64,000 nt of DNA from Photobacterium salinisoli (GCF_003614885.1 NZ_QZMS01000007.1:2254055-2318054), one strand, 5' to 3'; shown: positions 1-9,357, counted from the stretch's first letter. Translations and numbers: made by a program. The notes: generated from the letters alone by a model not told the origin.

Positions 1-1
1 C

Positions 2-763
2 ATATCTAAGATCGAAAACCAGGAAGGCGTTGATAACTTCGACGCGATTCTGGAAGCTTCTGACGGCATCATGGTTGCCCGTGGCGACCTGGGCGTCGAA
101 ATCCCGGTTGAAGAGGTCATCTTCGCGCAGAAGATGATGATCGAGAAATGTAACCGTGCCCGTAAAGTGGTCATCACTGCCACTCAGATGCTGGATTCTA
201 TGATCAAGAACCCGCGTCCGACCCGTGCGGAAGCCGGTGACGTTGCCAACGCCATCATGGACGGTACTGATGCCGTGATGCTGTCTGGCGAGTCGGCGAA
301 AGGTAAATACCCGATTGAAGCTGTCACCATCATGGCGCAAATCTGTGCCCGCACCGATTCAGCCATGCGTGCTTCACTGAGTGCGCGTCTGGACAGCCCT
401 CGCCTGCGTATTACCGAAGCTGTCTGTAAAGGTGCGGTAGACACAGCAGAGAAGCTGAATGCGCCGCTGATCGTTGTGGCAACCGAAGCCGGTAAGTCTG
501 CCCGTTCTGTACGTAAGTACTTCCCGACGGCCAATATTCTGGCTATCACCACTAACACCAAAACCGCAGCTCAGCTGTGCCTGACCAAAGGCGTTACGCC
601 AGTGGTGGTCGATGCCATAGAAAGCACTGATGCCTTCTATGCACGCGGTAAGGCGCTGGCGCTGGAATCCGGTCTGGGTGCAAAAGGCGATATCGTGGTC
701 ATGGTTTCCGGTGCACTGGTACCGTCAGGCACCACTAACACTGCCTCGGTACACGTACTGTAA
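2..763 (+). CDS. pykF: Pyruvate kinase, C-terminal part (cut by window edge)
   Basis: The frame is open from the first base, so only the last 253 residues of a roughly 470-residue enzyme are present. Pyruvate kinase converts phosphoenolpyruvate and ADP to pyruvate and ATP in glycolysis, in the cytoplasm. The segment [12 protein letters not shown] near residue 24 of the fragment is the conserved metal/substrate loop of the barrel. TATQMLDSM and the [23 protein letters not shown] stretch complete the barrel, followed by the C-terminal allosteric domain ending in SVHVL. Similarity to E. coli PykF (type I) is strong by eye. A good terminator follows 29 bases after the stop, so it is the last gene of its unit. 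Confidence 0.95.
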   Translation: MSKIENQEGVDNFDAILEASDGIMVARGDLGVEIPVEEVIFAQKMMIEKCNRARKVVITATQMLDSMIKNPRPTRAEAGDVANAIMDGTDAVMLSGESAKGKYPIEAVTIMAQICARTDSAMRASLSARLDSPRLRITEAVCKGAVDTAEKLNAPLIVVATEAGKSARSVRKYFPTANILAITTNTKTAAQLCLTKGVTPVVVDAIESTDAFYARGKALALESGLGAKGDIVVMVSGALVPSGTTNTASVHVL

Positions 764-791
764 ATTCAGCAGTCGCGACAACCGCAGATAG

Positions 792-820
792 AAAACGGGA
801 GCTTTGGCTCCCGTTTTGTT
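792..820 (+). terminator. Rho-independent terminator of pykF
   Basis: Perfect 11-bp stem (792-802 paired with 807-817), loop TTTG, GC-rich top (CGGGAGC) and a T-rich 3' arm followed by GTT. It lies 29 bases after the pykF stop codon. Confidence 0.9.
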
Positions 821-859
821 TATCTGCCCGACGTTTTTTTGCATTACTGTTCAAAACAC

Positions 860-991
860 TCACCAGCCAAACATTTCCTTGTGATGCGTATTGAGCAATA
901 AGACCGCCAGCAGAAAATACAACGCACTGACGTGAAAGCCGAGCCAGCACAGCATCAGCGCCATACAACGAACTAGAACGGTATTTAACAT
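860..991 (-). CDS. Candidate 43-residue membrane microprotein
   Basis: An ATG at 991 reads 43 codons to a TGA at 860-862. Upstream on the same strand is a strong Shine-Dalgarno sequence (GAGGAGAGG, about 8 bases from the ATG). The peptide begins MLNTVLVRCMALMLCWLG and is almost entirely hydrophobic up to residue 33, with a short polar tail HHKEMFGW. It therefore looks like one or two membrane segments. It lies alone between the pykF terminator and the ilvH terminator, with an inverted repeat upstream (1090-1107) that could control it. I do not recognise the family. The good ribosome site and coherent hydrophobic composition argue for a gene. A chance frame remains possible. Confidence 0.5.
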   Translation of the reverse strand: MLNTVLVRCMALMLCWLGFHVSALYFLLAVLLLNTHHKEMFGW

Positions 992-1089
992 CAATCTGCC
1001 CTCTCCTCGCATGCTGTCTGCCAAGTTGAAAACATGTCAAATCCTATGGCACAGCCACACGGTCAACCGAAAATGTCTCCACATCTCTT

Positions 1090-1107
1090 ATTAGACTTTA
1101 GTCTAAT
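1090..1107. promoter_or_regulatory. Perfect inverted repeat, possible operator
   Basis: ATTAGAC-TTTA-GTCTAAT: 7-bp arms around a 4-base centre. It lies about 100 bases upstream of the candidate microprotein at 860-991 and 22 bases beyond the ilvH terminator. No T-run follows on either strand, so it looks more like a regulator-binding site than a terminator. The regulator is unknown. Confidence 0.35.
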
Positions 1108-1128
1108 GTCTGAGGAAAAGGCCACTAC

Positions 1129-1161
1129 GAAAAAGCCCGCCAGGTGATGCCTGGCGGGCTT
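1129..1161 (-). terminator. Terminator of the ilvIH operon
   Basis: 12-bp perfect stem (1133-1144 with 1150-1161), 5-base loop. On the minus strand the stem is followed by a T-run (CTTTTTCG). It lies 28 bases after the ilvH stop. Confidence 0.9.
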
Positions 1162-1188
1162 GAAAAGGAAGGTATATTGCTGGAAGAA

Positions 1189-1683
1189 TCAGGCCTTCAG
1201 TGAACGCTCACCGCGGGCAATACCGACTACGCCACTGCGGGCAACTTCAATGATTTCAGTCGCTTCACTGACGGCGTCCAAAAACGCATCCAGTTTGTCA
1301 CTGGTGCCGGCCAGCTGAACGGTATAAATCTGGCTGGTGACATCCACAATCTGACCTCGGAAAATATCCGATGTCCGCTTCACTTCTGCACGGGCATAAC
1401 CGCTGGCTTTGACTTTCACCAGCATTAACTCACGCTCAACATGCTCTGAATCAGTCACATTGCTGACTTTTAAAATATCGATCAGCTTGTGCAAGTGTTT
1501 CTCGATTTGCTCCAGCGCCGCATCTTCCACGCTGGTAGTAATATTCAGCCGCGACAGCGTCGGGTCGTCCGTCGGTGCCACAGTCAACGATTCAATGTTG
1601 TAACCACGCTGGGAGAACAGCCCCACCACGCGTGAAAGTGCACCTGGTTCATTTTCTAATAATACTGATACAATCCTGCGCAT
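1189..1683 (-). CDS. ilvH: Acetolactate synthase III, small regulatory subunit
   Basis: 164 residues, the usual IlvH length. The N-terminal ACT domain starts [20 protein letters not shown] and contains the Gly-14 and Asn-29 positions that bind the feedback inhibitor valine in E. coli IlvH. The C-terminal domain carries the conserved EVKRTSDIFRGQIVDV segment. It activates the catalytic subunit and makes it valine-sensitive. Its ATG overlaps the ilvI stop by one base (TAATG), so the two are translationally coupled. A strong terminator follows. The only reasonable alternative name is ilvN, and the sequence and the ilvI neighbour favour ilvH. Confidence 0.95.
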   Translation of the reverse strand: MRRIVSVLLENEPGALSRVVGLFSQRGYNIESLTVAPTDDPTLSRLNITTSVEDAALEQIEKHLHKLIDILKVSNVTDSEHVERELMLVKVKASGYARAEVKRTSDIFRGQIVDVTSQIYTVQLAGTSDKLDAFLDAVSEATEIIEVARSGVVGIARGERSLKA

Positions 1684-3401
1684 TAGGTTCTCTCCGTTTT
1701 ACTCAGCCACATTTCACTCATGGATCCGCCTCGGATCAGCATTGGGTAAACGTGCTCTGTTTCATCCACGCTGATATCGACAAAGACTAACTTATCTTTC
1801 ATTGCTAAAGCGCGTTCCAGCTCACTTTCCAGCTTCGCCGGATCCGAAATTCGGATACCGACATGACCATAAGCTTCTGCAATAGCGGCAAAATCAGGCA
1901 CTGAATCCATGTAGGAATGCGAGTGACGGCCCTGATAAATCATGTCCTGCCATTGTTTTACCATGCCCAGGAAACGGTTGTTCAGGTTAATGATTTTCAC
2001 CGGAATGTCGTACTGCAGCGCGGTCGACAATTCCTGGATGTTCATCTGAATACTGCCGTCTCCGGTCACACAGAGTACTTCCGCATCAGGAAAAGCGAAC
2101 TTCACTCCCATCGCCGCCGGCAGGCCAAAGCCCATGGTGCCCAGGCCACCGGAGTTCAACCAGCGGCGCGGCTTGTCGAACGGATAGTACAGGGCCGCGA
2201 ACATCTGGTGCTGGCCCACATCCGATGCCACATAGGCATCGCCATTGGTTAATTTATAAACGGTTTCAATAACCTGCTGAGGCTTGATGCGGTCGCTGTC
2301 TGTTTTGTAGCTCAGGCATTTGCGCGCCCGCCAGGATTCAATCTCACTCCACCACTCATCCATCGCGGCTTTATCGTTACTGCACTGCTGTTCTTCCAGC
2401 AACTTGAGCATGCTGTTGAGCACTGCATCGGCAGAACCAACAATCGGAATGTCTGCTTTGACTGTCTTGGAGATCGACGACGGGTCGATATCGATATGCA
2501 TGATGGTGGCATTCGGACAGTATTTTTCCAGATTATTGGTAGTACGGTCGTCAAAACGCACGCCGATACCAAAAATCAGATCAGCATTGTGCATGGTCAT
2601 ATTCGCTTCATAGGTACCATGCATACCCAGCATGCCCACGCTGTTGCGGTGCGTGCCCGGGAAAGCGCCCAGTCCCATCAGGGTACTGACCACAGGAATG
2701 TTCAGGCTTTCTGCCAGTGCCAGCACTTGCTGCTCACTGTTCGACATGATGACACCGCCACCCACGTACAGCACCGGCTTTTTAGCCGCCAGCAAGGCTT
2801 TCACGCCGCGCTTGATCTGACCTTTGTGGCCCTGCAGGGTGGGATTGTACGAACGCATGCTGATCGCTTCCGGGTACTGGTACGGATAGGCTTTGGACGG
2901 ATCCAGCATGTCTTTAGGGATATCGACAACCACAGGTCCGGGACGGCCGCTGGCTGCAATGTAAAAGGCTTTTTTAATGATGGCCGGAATGTCTTCGGTG
3001 CGCTGCACCAGAAAACTGTGTTTAACAACCGGGCGGGAAATACCGACCATGTCGCATTCCTGGAAAGCATCGTTACCAATCAGGTGGCTCATCACCTGAC
3101 CGGACAGCACCACCATAGGGATAGAATCCATATACGCGGTGGCAATACCGGTAATGGCGTTGGTTGCACCCGGACCGGATGTCACCAGTACAACGCCGAC
3201 TTCACCCGTGGCACGGGCGTAGCCGTCTGCCATGTGAACAGCTGCTTGCTCATGGCGCACTAATACGTGCTCGATGTCGCTCTTTTCATGCAGCGCATCG
3301 TAAATATCCAGAACAGAACCGCCGGGGTAACCGAAGATATGCTTCACGCCTTGGTCGATCATCGAACGAACGATCATATCAGCGCCGGACAACATTTCCA
3401 T
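1683..3401 (-). CDS. ilvI: Acetolactate synthase III, large catalytic subunit
   Basis: 572 residues from the ATG at 3401. This start has GGAGA 7 bases upstream and matches the family N-terminus [16 protein letters not shown]. An in-frame start 15 codons earlier is unlikely. It is a ThDP enzyme that condenses two pyruvates to acetolactate, or pyruvate with 2-oxobutyrate, as the first common step of branched-chain amino acid synthesis. The catalytic Glu is near residue 51 (VRHEQAA). The FAD-binding middle domain is followed by the ThDP/Mg motif beginning [12 protein letters not shown] and ending NLNN. It is cotranscribed with ilvH. A long gene-free leader upstream may hold its control region. 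Confidence 0.95.
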   Translation of the reverse strand: MEMLSGADMIVRSMIDQGVKHIFGYPGGSVLDIYDALHEKSDIEHVLVRHEQAAVHMADGYARATGEVGVVLVTSGPGATNAITGIATAYMDSIPMVVLSGQVMSHLIGNDAFQECDMVGISRPVVKHSFLVQRTEDIPAIIKKAFYIAASGRPGPVVVDIPKDMLDPSKAYPYQYPEAISMRSYNPTLQGHKGQIKRGVKALLAAKKPVLYVGGGVIMSNSEQQVLALAESLNIPVVSTLMGLGAFPGTHRNSVGMLGMHGTYEANMTMHNADLIFGIGVRFDDRTTNNLEKYCPNATIMHIDIDPSSISKTVKADIPIVGSADAVLNSMLKLLEEQQCSNDKAAMDEWWSEIESWRARKCLSYKTDSDRIKPQQVIETVYKLTNGDAYVASDVGQHQMFAALYYPFDKPRRWLNSGGLGTMGFGLPAAMGVKFAFPDAEVLCVTGDGSIQMNIQELSTALQYDIPVKIINLNNRFLGMVKQWQDMIYQGRHSHSYMDSVPDFAAIAEAYGHVGIRISDPAKLESELERALAMKDKLVFVDISVDETEHVYPMLIRGGSMSEMWLSKTERT

Positions 3402-3950
3402 ATTCTTGTCTCCAGGTTGCGTATACCTGCGTCTGTACCGGAGCATCTGACCTGATGTGCCGGGAAATTATGGCAAGCTGGGGCTGTCTTTCTGTGCCGA
3501 AGCAGCAGAAGGGCAGTCATACCGGGTTACGCCAGAATACCGAACGGGTTTGCTTAACAATCGTCGCCGTCAGCAGGACAGCGGTAGGGAGCAGACCAAC
3601 AGTGTCAGTGGTACAGACGGGTATAACATAGTTAGGGCTTATCTTTAGCCTAAAGAAATCCAGTGTGTTTTTCGTACTATGTGACTGCCAGCGGACATTC
3701 CCGCCAGCAGTAACCCAGTCGCCACCTTAACGTTTTTTAACCGCTGACGTCCATTCCCCACAGCTATTTCGTGGTTATTTTCTGTACTGACTGTAAATGA
3801 CCTTATTAACGGCCAACGAATAGAAATTGAGCAGGATAATGAACCAGTATCACAGTAACAAATCAGCATATGCACCCATCCCGGGCTTTGTAATGCTGGC
3901 ATGCTGACAGAAAATCATGAAAAAGACAGGGCTGAGTCTCGCAGATAAGA
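3402..3950. other. Gene-poor region upstream of ilvI
   Basis: About 550 bases with no convincing gene on either strand. It should contain the ilvI promoter. A 15-base palindrome TCTTTAG-C-CTAAAGA lies at 3642-3656. On the minus strand just downstream, an ATG reads a 19-codon frame MLYPSVPLTLLVCSLPLSC rich in Leu and Val. It has no Shine-Dalgarno sequence, and no attenuator hairpin follows, so I do not call it a leader peptide. In E. coli ilvIH is controlled by Lrp from a long upstream region, and something similar may apply here (inference). Confidence 0.4.
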
Positions 3951-3974
3951 CAACGGCCTGCAGGCAGGCCGTTG
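3951..3974 (-). terminator. Hairpin after the acyl-CoA ligase gene, weak terminator
   Basis: Perfect 10-bp stem CAACGGCCTG / CAGGCCGTTG with a 4-base loop, 30 bases beyond the stop of the leftward acyl-CoA ligase. The following T-tract on the minus strand is interrupted (TTGTCTTATC), so termination may be incomplete. Confidence 0.55.
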
Positions 3975-4004
3975 CTGACGGAAAAGATTGCCGGTTTGTA
4001 CCGC

Positions 4005-5840
4005 TTAGCGCTTCGGTGAGTCCTGGCGCTGGTTCTCGTGATACATAGCTTCGATCTGCTGATGATACCGCTGTTGAATCACCTTGCGGCGCAGCTTCTG
4101 CGTTGGCGTCAATTCTCCTTCATCCATGGAGAAGGCTTCGGGCAGTAAAGTGAACTTTTTTACCTGCTCGAACTTGGCGAGATCTTTTTGCAACTCGGCA
4201 ATGCGCTTCTCGACCACGGCCACAATCTGGCTGTGCCTGAGCAACTCCAGACGGTTGTGATACTTAATATTCAATTCACGGGCGTGGTTTTCCAGTGTTT
4301 CATAACAAGGCACCACCAGGGCAGAAACAAATTTGCGGGCATCGGCAATCACCGCAATCTGCTCGATCATCGAATCCTTGCCGATCGCGCCCTCAATCAC
4401 CTGAGGCGCAATATACTTACCGCCTGAGGTTTTCATCAGCTCCTTGATCCTATCGGTGATGAAAAGATTTCCCTGTTCATCAAATTTCCCGGCATCACCG
4501 GTTTTCAGAAAGCCGTCCGCGGTAAAATTCGTCGCGGTTTCTTCCGCCAGCTTGTAGTAACCACGCATCACCATGGGCCCGCGCACCAGGATTTCACTGT
4601 TGTCGCCGATTTTCACTTCCGCGCCGGGCATCAGGGTGCCAATTGAATCGGCATTAAAACCAATATCATCCCAGCAGGAGACGGTCGCCGTGGTTTCCGT
4701 CATCCCGTAACCCAGTTTGACGTTGATGCCTATAGCATGAAAAAAACGTCCGATACCGGCATCCAGCTTGGCACCACCGCACGGCATGAACTTGATGCGT
4801 CCGCCCAGCACGTCACGCAGCGTTGACAGCACCAGTTTGTCAGCCGCTTTATGGGCGATGTTTAACCAGAGCGCCGATCGGCGGTTCTGCTGGCGGCAAG
4901 TCGCCATACGGTGACCAACAGCCAGTGCGGCGTGAAACAGCGCCCGGCGGTGCAACGGGGCTTTGGCCACTTTGGCCTGCACTGCACTGTAGATTTTCTC
5001 GTAAACACGCGGCACCGCCGACATCACATTCGGACGCACTTCCACCAGCGCCTCTCGCACAGCATTGGTGTCGGTCAGGTAGCAGTTGATACCGCCGCGG
5101 TGCAGCACATAGAAAGTCCAGGCACGTTCGAACACATGGGATAATGGCAGAAAACACAAGGAGACATCCCCTTCGCTCAGTGCCAGCTTCTGATCATGGC
5201 CCTGCAGCTGCGCGGCAATATTGGCATAATCGAGCATCACCCCTTTGGGCGTGCCTGTGGTACCTGAGGTGTAGATCAGCGTCAGCAAATCATCCATCCG
5301 GCACTCTGCCAGACGGGCCTGGAGCGCCTCTTCATCCCCTTTTGTGGCCTGGGCGACAAACTGCTCGTAATCACACACCAGAGCATGATCGGCATGGTCA
5401 TTGGCCCCATCCATCAGCACGATACGTTCCAGCTGCGGGCACTCTGCCGCTATCTGCAATACCGCGTCCAGCTGAGCAGCTTCGCCCACGAACAGCACCT
5501 TGATGTCGGCGTTATTGATAATATAGGCTGCCTGCTGAGCGGTACTGGTCGGATAAATCGGCACCGTCACCCCGCGCAGGAACAAGGTTGACAGATCGGC
5601 AACCGTCCAGCGGGCCATATTGGGCGAAAAGATCCCGACCTTATCCTGAACGCCGACGCCCTGAGCCAGCAACGCCAATGAGAGCTGGTGAATCTGTTCA
5701 CCCAGTGTCTGCCAGCTGATATCCCGCCACTGGCCATCGTGATGATAACGCAGCGCAATGCGGCTCCCTAAACGGGCGATCTGGTGCTGAATACGGTGAA
5801 CTATGTGGTAGTCAAGTTGTGACATAAACGGCTCTGTCAT
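4005..5840 (-). CDS. Long-chain fatty acid--CoA ligase (AMP-forming, FAA1 type)
   Basis: 611 residues. It activates a fatty acid with ATP to an acyl-adenylate and then an acyl-CoA thioester. The signature P-loop [11 protein letters not shown] is at residues 190-200, GYGMTETTA lies near 375, TGDAGKF near 455, and the C-terminal lysine region [14 protein letters not shown] follows. The size and N-terminus ([15 protein letters not shown]) match the FAA1-like ligases of Vibrio, which are distinct from E. coli FadD. An alternative start at 5825 (MSQLDYHIV) aligns better with relatives from memory. Neither start has a strong ribosome site. It lies between ilvIH and leuO, all leftward, with its own hairpin downstream. 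The chain-length preference cannot be read from the sequence. Confidence 0.88.
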   Translation of the reverse strand: MTEPFMSQLDYHIVHRIQHQIARLGSRIALRYHHDGQWRDISWQTLGEQIHQLSLALLAQGVGVQDKVGIFSPNMARWTVADLSTLFLRGVTVPIYPTSTAQQAAYIINNADIKVLFVGEAAQLDAVLQIAAECPQLERIVLMDGANDHADHALVCDYEQFVAQATKGDEEALQARLAECRMDDLLTLIYTSGTTGTPKGVMLDYANIAAQLQGHDQKLALSEGDVSLCFLPLSHVFERAWTFYVLHRGGINCYLTDTNAVREALVEVRPNVMSAVPRVYEKIYSAVQAKVAKAPLHRRALFHAALAVGHRMATCRQQNRRSALWLNIAHKAADKLVLSTLRDVLGGRIKFMPCGGAKLDAGIGRFFHAIGINVKLGYGMTETTATVSCWDDIGFNADSIGTLMPGAEVKIGDNSEILVRGPMVMRGYYKLAEETATNFTADGFLKTGDAGKFDEQGNLFITDRIKELMKTSGGKYIAPQVIEGAIGKDSMIEQIAVIADARKFVSALVVPCYETLENHARELNIKYHNRLELLRHSQIVAVVEKRIAELQKDLAKFEQVKKFTLLPEAFSMDEGELTPTQKLRRKVIQQRYHQQIEAMYHENQRQDSPKR

Positions 5841-6000
5841 GAAATTAGCTTACAGCTGTTCGCTGAAGGAGCGGAAAGTCTACTGATCGGACGTCAAAAG
5901 GCAACAGAGATCATCTGCGTGAAAGGCAGAATGCTGCATGGCTCTCACTCCTTAAGATGACATAAACCCATTCGGCGACAATCCGCACTCACATTCAGAG

Positions 6001-6042
6001 CCAAAAAAAGAAACGGCTGTTTCTCCGGAGAGAAATAGCCGT
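6001..6042 (-). terminator. Terminator of leuO
   Basis: 13-bp stem with one non-canonical pair (6013-6025 with 6030-6042), 4-base loop. On the minus strand it is followed by TTTCTTTTTTT. It lies 26 bases past the leuO stop. Confidence 0.9.
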
Positions 6043-6068
6043 ATTCAGCACAGTAAGCTTAGCGAAAC

Positions 6069-7025
6069 TTAACAGATAACTTGATCACAGATAGCCAGTA
6101 GCTGTTCGCGCAGCCACTGATGGCCCTTGTCCTTTTGCGACGAGTCATGCCAGCTCAGGTAGCCGCTGATGGTCTTATTTGCAAACGGCAGAGTCATCAA
6201 CTGGAGCGACAAGGTATCCGCCATGGATTGCGCCAGCCACTTCGGCATCACGGCAATCAGATCAGACTGGCCGACGACATACATCATATTGCTCAGGCTG
6301 CCGCCCTGATAGGCAATCTGGCAGCCCGGCACCTGATGATAGACGGCTTCGGCAAACCCGCGGGCCCCCTGCACCGGCTGCAGCACCGCATGCTTTTCAG
6401 CTACAAACTCATCGGCACTCAGCGCCCCCTGAATACGCGGGTGGTTACCGGCAGCGACCACAACCAACTCGTCTTTAAATAATTCAGTCGACGTGAAGCC
6501 CTGATCATCAAAGCGCAGATAATCGATTACGAAATCCAGCTCCTGATAGCGCAGTTTCTGCACCATGTCACTTTCGATTCCCGCTTCCAGGGCCACCTGT
6601 GCTTTGGGCGCCAGATCGCCCAGCTGCCGCAGGATGTGAGGGGCGAAACGGATGTCCAGCGGATTACACACCGCCAGGCGGAACAAGCGGTTCGAGGTTT
6701 CCGGCAGGAAAGTCGAAGACGGCAGTTCATTTTTAATAAGCTGCAGCGCCTGACGCACAGGGCCGAATAATTGCTTGGCTCGGGTGGTTGGCTGGATGCC
6801 TCTTCCATGGCGAATGAACAGCTCATCATCAAAGGTTGTTTTCAGTCGTGCAACGGCATTACTCACCGCTGGCTGAGACATACCCAGGTTATGTGCTGCT
6901 CGGGTGATATTCTGCTCCTGCATCACCGCATCAAATACTGTCAGCAAATTCAGATCCACATTCCGTAGGCTCAGGCCCATGGAAAGATTTTCTGCTGCTT
7001 GGAAAGACATACCTCTACGCGCCAT
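6069..7025 (-). CDS. leuO: LysR-family regulator LeuO
   Basis: 318 residues. The winged helix-turn-helix begins near residue 20 (RNVDLNLLTVFDAVMQEQNI, then ITRAAHNLGMSQPAVSNAV), followed by the effector-binding domain. LeuO is a pleiotropic LTTR that counters H-NS silencing in E. coli and controls stress, virulence and biofilm functions in Vibrio. The start at 7025 has GAAGAGGT 5 bases upstream. The internal ATG at 7010 has its purine tract abutting it and is less likely. The position between ilvIH and leuABCD is the classical leuO location. The upstream 320 bases are AT-rich, as expected for an H-NS/LeuO-controlled promoter. Confidence 0.92.
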   Translation of the reverse strand: MARRGMSFQAAENLSMGLSLRNVDLNLLTVFDAVMQEQNITRAAHNLGMSQPAVSNAVARLKTTFDDELFIRHGRGIQPTTRAKQLFGPVRQALQLIKNELPSSTFLPETSNRLFRLAVCNPLDIRFAPHILRQLGDLAPKAQVALEAGIESDMVQKLRYQELDFVIDYLRFDDQGFTSTELFKDELVVVAAGNHPRIQGALSADEFVAEKHAVLQPVQGARGFAEAVYHQVPGCQIAYQGGSLSNMMYVVGQSDLIAVMPKWLAQSMADTLSLQLMTLPFANKTISGYLSWHDSSQKDKGHQWLREQLLAICDQVIC

Positions 7026-7345
7026 TTCTGACCTCTTCTTCGAATAATCCTGAGAGTCTTGCTCCCGCTAACCAGGGCACAACACCCTCACATACCCATT
7101 AGAAAACTGGGGGTAATCAGTATTATTCAAAAGAATGATGACACCAATACCCTGAGAGTGACCAACCGGGTTCTAACAGTATGATATAGGTCAATATTGA
7201 ACGATAGTCCAAACAAAAACAAGCAGATAAATTCGTTATAAAAATATCTAAAAGGATATAAAACAATATGACTAAAGATGAATTTCAATTACTTAGAAGG
7301 GAATCAGACTCCTGACGCGCCAGCCACGCCAGGAAGAAAAGGTGA
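7026..7345. promoter_or_regulatory. AT-rich leuO promoter region
   Basis: About 320 bases without a gene between leuO and the glycosyltransferase, both leftward. The segment 7180-7300 is strikingly AT-rich compared with its neighbours and holds the 10-base palindrome TCAATATTGA at 7191-7200. In related bacteria the leuO promoter is silenced by H-NS and activated by LeuO itself. The base composition fits this, but no site can be assigned with certainty. Confidence 0.45.
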
Positions 7346-8458
7346 TCAATAACTCCCAGTGATTAATGAACGCTCACTGGATATCCCGCCGTCTGAGCCA
7401 AAATCCGCCACGGTTTCAAGGACAGGCTCCGGGAAGCTGACAGGTTCCCAGAGTGACTGGCACAGCGCGTCTACTGGCGGGCGGTTTTCCTCCTGTAACC
7501 AACGGGTAACCGCCAGCGCTACATCCGGCCAGATAACCTGACCCGGCGAATGGCTGTCAAGCCAGTTACGTAACGCAGCGGCATCCAGTGAATGCATACC
7601 AACCGCCAACCCCATCATCTCGAGCGTCGCCACATTGCTCAGCTGCTCGTACTGGCCCTGCAAGGGTTTGAGCAACAATTTCTTGCCCAGTGCGATGGCT
7701 TCGGACGGCAGTTCAAAGCCGCCGTTCGCAATCACACCGTCACACACGGCTAATCGCTGATGAAAACCTGTCCGGCTCAGTGTGCAGACCTGTACATTGT
7801 CCTGTTGATAATTGTGCCGCACAGACGGGTGATAACAGTAAAACGTCACCGCGGAAAAGCGGGACAACATCTCCAGCACTTTATCCAGCGCTTCAAAAGG
7901 CAGGTACACCAGTATTGAGCCATCGGATTGTGCCGGTACAGCGGTATGCTGAGGCACAATCGGCGGCAGGATCGGAGCGCCGAAATGGTACCAGTGCAGA
8001 CCCAATGGCTGATCCGTCGGCGCAAAATAGCGGATCAGCTTTCTGTCCAGCCAGTTTTCCCCTTCTTTAGGCACGTCATACAAAAACGCGCTCTGATGAC
8101 TGAGTCCCAGGCTGGGGATCCCCTGCCGGCGGGCGGCCCAGGCGGAAACCGGCTCAAAGTCATTGATCACCAGATCATAGCCGGACAAATCCATGGCCTT
8201 GACCTCCCGCCAGAAATTCCGCAGTGAATTACGCCGGAACGTTTTCCAGTGGCTCACCTTGCCGTGCTCTGTGATAAAAGTCAGCCCTTGGGAGGTGTGA
8301 TAATCGCCGAAACACGCCATATCAAAATAGTGTTCAGCAGGACGGCCGGAGAAATGGAAATCCACACTCACGCCAAGCTGAGAAAAAGCTCTGGCCATTT
8401 CTCTGGCCCGGGAAATATGGCCGTTACCGGTTCCTTGTACGCCGTAAAGTATCTTCAT
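7346..8458 (-). CDS. MJ1255/VC2487-family glycosyltransferase
   Basis: 370 residues. MKILYGVQGTGNGHISRARE at the N-terminus is the glycine-rich GNGH motif (11-14) seen in MurG/GT28-like folds. The C-terminal half has GGFELPSEAIALGKKLLL, equivalent to the nucleotide-sugar donor region. The family is named for the archaeal MJ1255 and the Vibrio VC2487 proteins, and its acceptor is unknown. Its ATG overlaps the stop of the upstream PAP2 phosphatase by 4 bases, so the two are coupled. Pairing with a lipid-phosphate phosphatase suggests modification of a lipid or undecaprenyl-linked acceptor at the inner membrane (inference). Confidence 0.85.
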   Translation of the reverse strand: MKILYGVQGTGNGHISRAREMARAFSQLGVSVDFHFSGRPAEHYFDMACFGDYHTSQGLTFITEHGKVSHWKTFRRNSLRNFWREVKAMDLSGYDLVINDFEPVSAWAARRQGIPSLGLSHQSAFLYDVPKEGENWLDRKLIRYFAPTDQPLGLHWYHFGAPILPPIVPQHTAVPAQSDGSILVYLPFEALDKVLEMLSRFSAVTFYCYHPSVRHNYQQDNVQVCTLSRTGFHQRLAVCDGVIANGGFELPSEAIALGKKLLLKPLQGQYEQLSNVATLEMMGLAVGMHSLDAAALRNWLDSHSPGQVIWPDVALAVTRWLQEENRPPVDALCQSLWEPVSFPEPVLETVADFGSDGGISSERSLITGSY

Positions 8459-8970
8459 ATCGCCCCCTTGACGATATCAAAGCACATCATGCCCAGCAAA
8501 GCGCCTGCCACAATGTCGGTAATGAAATGCACACCCAGCAGCACACGGGAAAATCCGATCAGGATTGCCCAGGGCCAGACCAGCCAGGCTACGGCCGGGT
8601 AATAGGTAGAAATTAAAGACGCCATCAGAAAAGCAGCGGCAGTGTGCCCGGACGGCAGGCTGTATTTGTCAGAAGGTTGAATAAAACTGGGTAGCTGCGC
8701 CGGACGGTTGCGTTTGAAGGTGTTTTTCAACAGCAGGTAGACAGGCAATTCCAACAGGAATGCCAGTAATCCCAGGCCTAATACCTGACTGCCCTGTTGC
8801 CGGTCAAACACCCAGGCCAGCAAGCCGAACAGTAAGTACAAAGGCCCGTCGCCCGAACGGGAGACTATCCGGCTCAGTGTCGCCACCGGCTGATTAAAGC
8901 GGTGACACAGACATAAACTGGAAAAGGCGTAATCAAAGCGCTGGATAGGTACTAGTACAGTCACTGCCAT
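8455..8970 (-). CDS. PAP2-family membrane phosphatase
   Basis: 171 residues with about four hydrophobic segments. All three parts of the PAP2 acid phosphatase signature are visible: KNTFKRNRP (82-90), PSGH (106-109), and SR plus GVHF and D (141-152). Such enzymes hydrolyse phosphatidic acid, phosphatidylglycerophosphate or undecaprenyl pyrophosphate at the membrane. Its stop overlaps the start of the glycosyltransferase (ATGA), which implies one transcript and a shared lipid-linked pathway. The specific substrate cannot be told from the sequence. Confidence 0.88.
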   Translation of the reverse strand: MAVTVLVPIQRFDYAFSSLCLCHRFNQPVATLSRIVSRSGDGPLYLLFGLLAWVFDRQQGSQVLGLGLLAFLLELPVYLLLKNTFKRNRPAQLPSFIQPSDKYSLPSGHTAAAFLMASLISTYYPAVAWLVWPWAILIGFSRVLLGVHFITDIVAGALLGMMCFDIVKGAI

Positions 8971-9197
8971 AGCACTATTCTCCTCTTAACCTGTGCAGCC
9001 AGATTAAGAAGCGGATATGACATCCGGGTGACGATTTCGAGGAAGGATAATGACAATCGCCGTCTTTGCGCTGGCGGTGGGGTCAGGTACGGCTGTGCGC
9101 TAGCCACGGGTCTGTGACAGCCACTGCTCGACTAGTACCAAAGCGGGTCTGGCTCCCCTGCTCTCCTATTGAAAATGCATAAAGATACAATTATCGC

Positions 9198-9225
9198 TTG
9201 ACGCTAGTCTGTACAATTTGATATT
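9198..9225 (+). promoter_or_regulatory. Candidate leu operon promoter
   Basis: TTGACG (9198-9203), 16-base spacer, GATATT (9220-9225), about 35 bases before the leader peptide ATG. The -10 match is only 4 of 6, but the position fits an attenuated leu transcript. The 290 bases upstream to the PAP2 start hold no gene that I can see. Confidence 0.45.
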
Positions 9226-9260
9226 CCTTTGGTCAACAACACAGCGGATCAAAAATTACA

Positions 9261-9326
9261 ATGCAAACACAATTCACTCTTCTACTCAGCCTACTCCTTC
9301 TCGTGACCAGTCGCGTGGGTAGCTGA
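9261..9326 (+). CDS. leuL: leu operon leader peptide
   Basis: 21 codons (MQTQFTLLLSLLLLVTSRVGS) with seven Leu in a nine-codon stretch, including the rare-type CTA codons used in leucine attenuators. It ends 31 bases before a strong terminator upstream of leuA. Ribosome stalling at the Leu codons when charged tRNA-Leu is scarce would favour read-through. The arrangement is the same as E. coli leuL, although the leader sequence itself is different. Confidence 0.9.
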   Translation: MQTQFTLLLSLLLLVTSRVGS

Positions 9327-9357
9327 TGGGTGAAATTCACCGCTAAACATTCAGATT

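Noticed and set aside
2496..3263. 255-codon open frame on the plus strand opposite ilvI
   Set aside because: Exact antisense shadow of a well-conserved gene, with no ribosome site and a composition that follows complementary codons.
3561..3626. Leu/Val-rich 19-codon frame upstream of ilvI as a leader peptide
   Set aside because: No Shine-Dalgarno sequence and no downstream terminator/antiterminator pair, so attenuation is not supported.
3645..3902. 85-codon leftward frame upstream of ilvI
   Set aside because: No ribosome site, irregular composition, and no recognisable fold or family.
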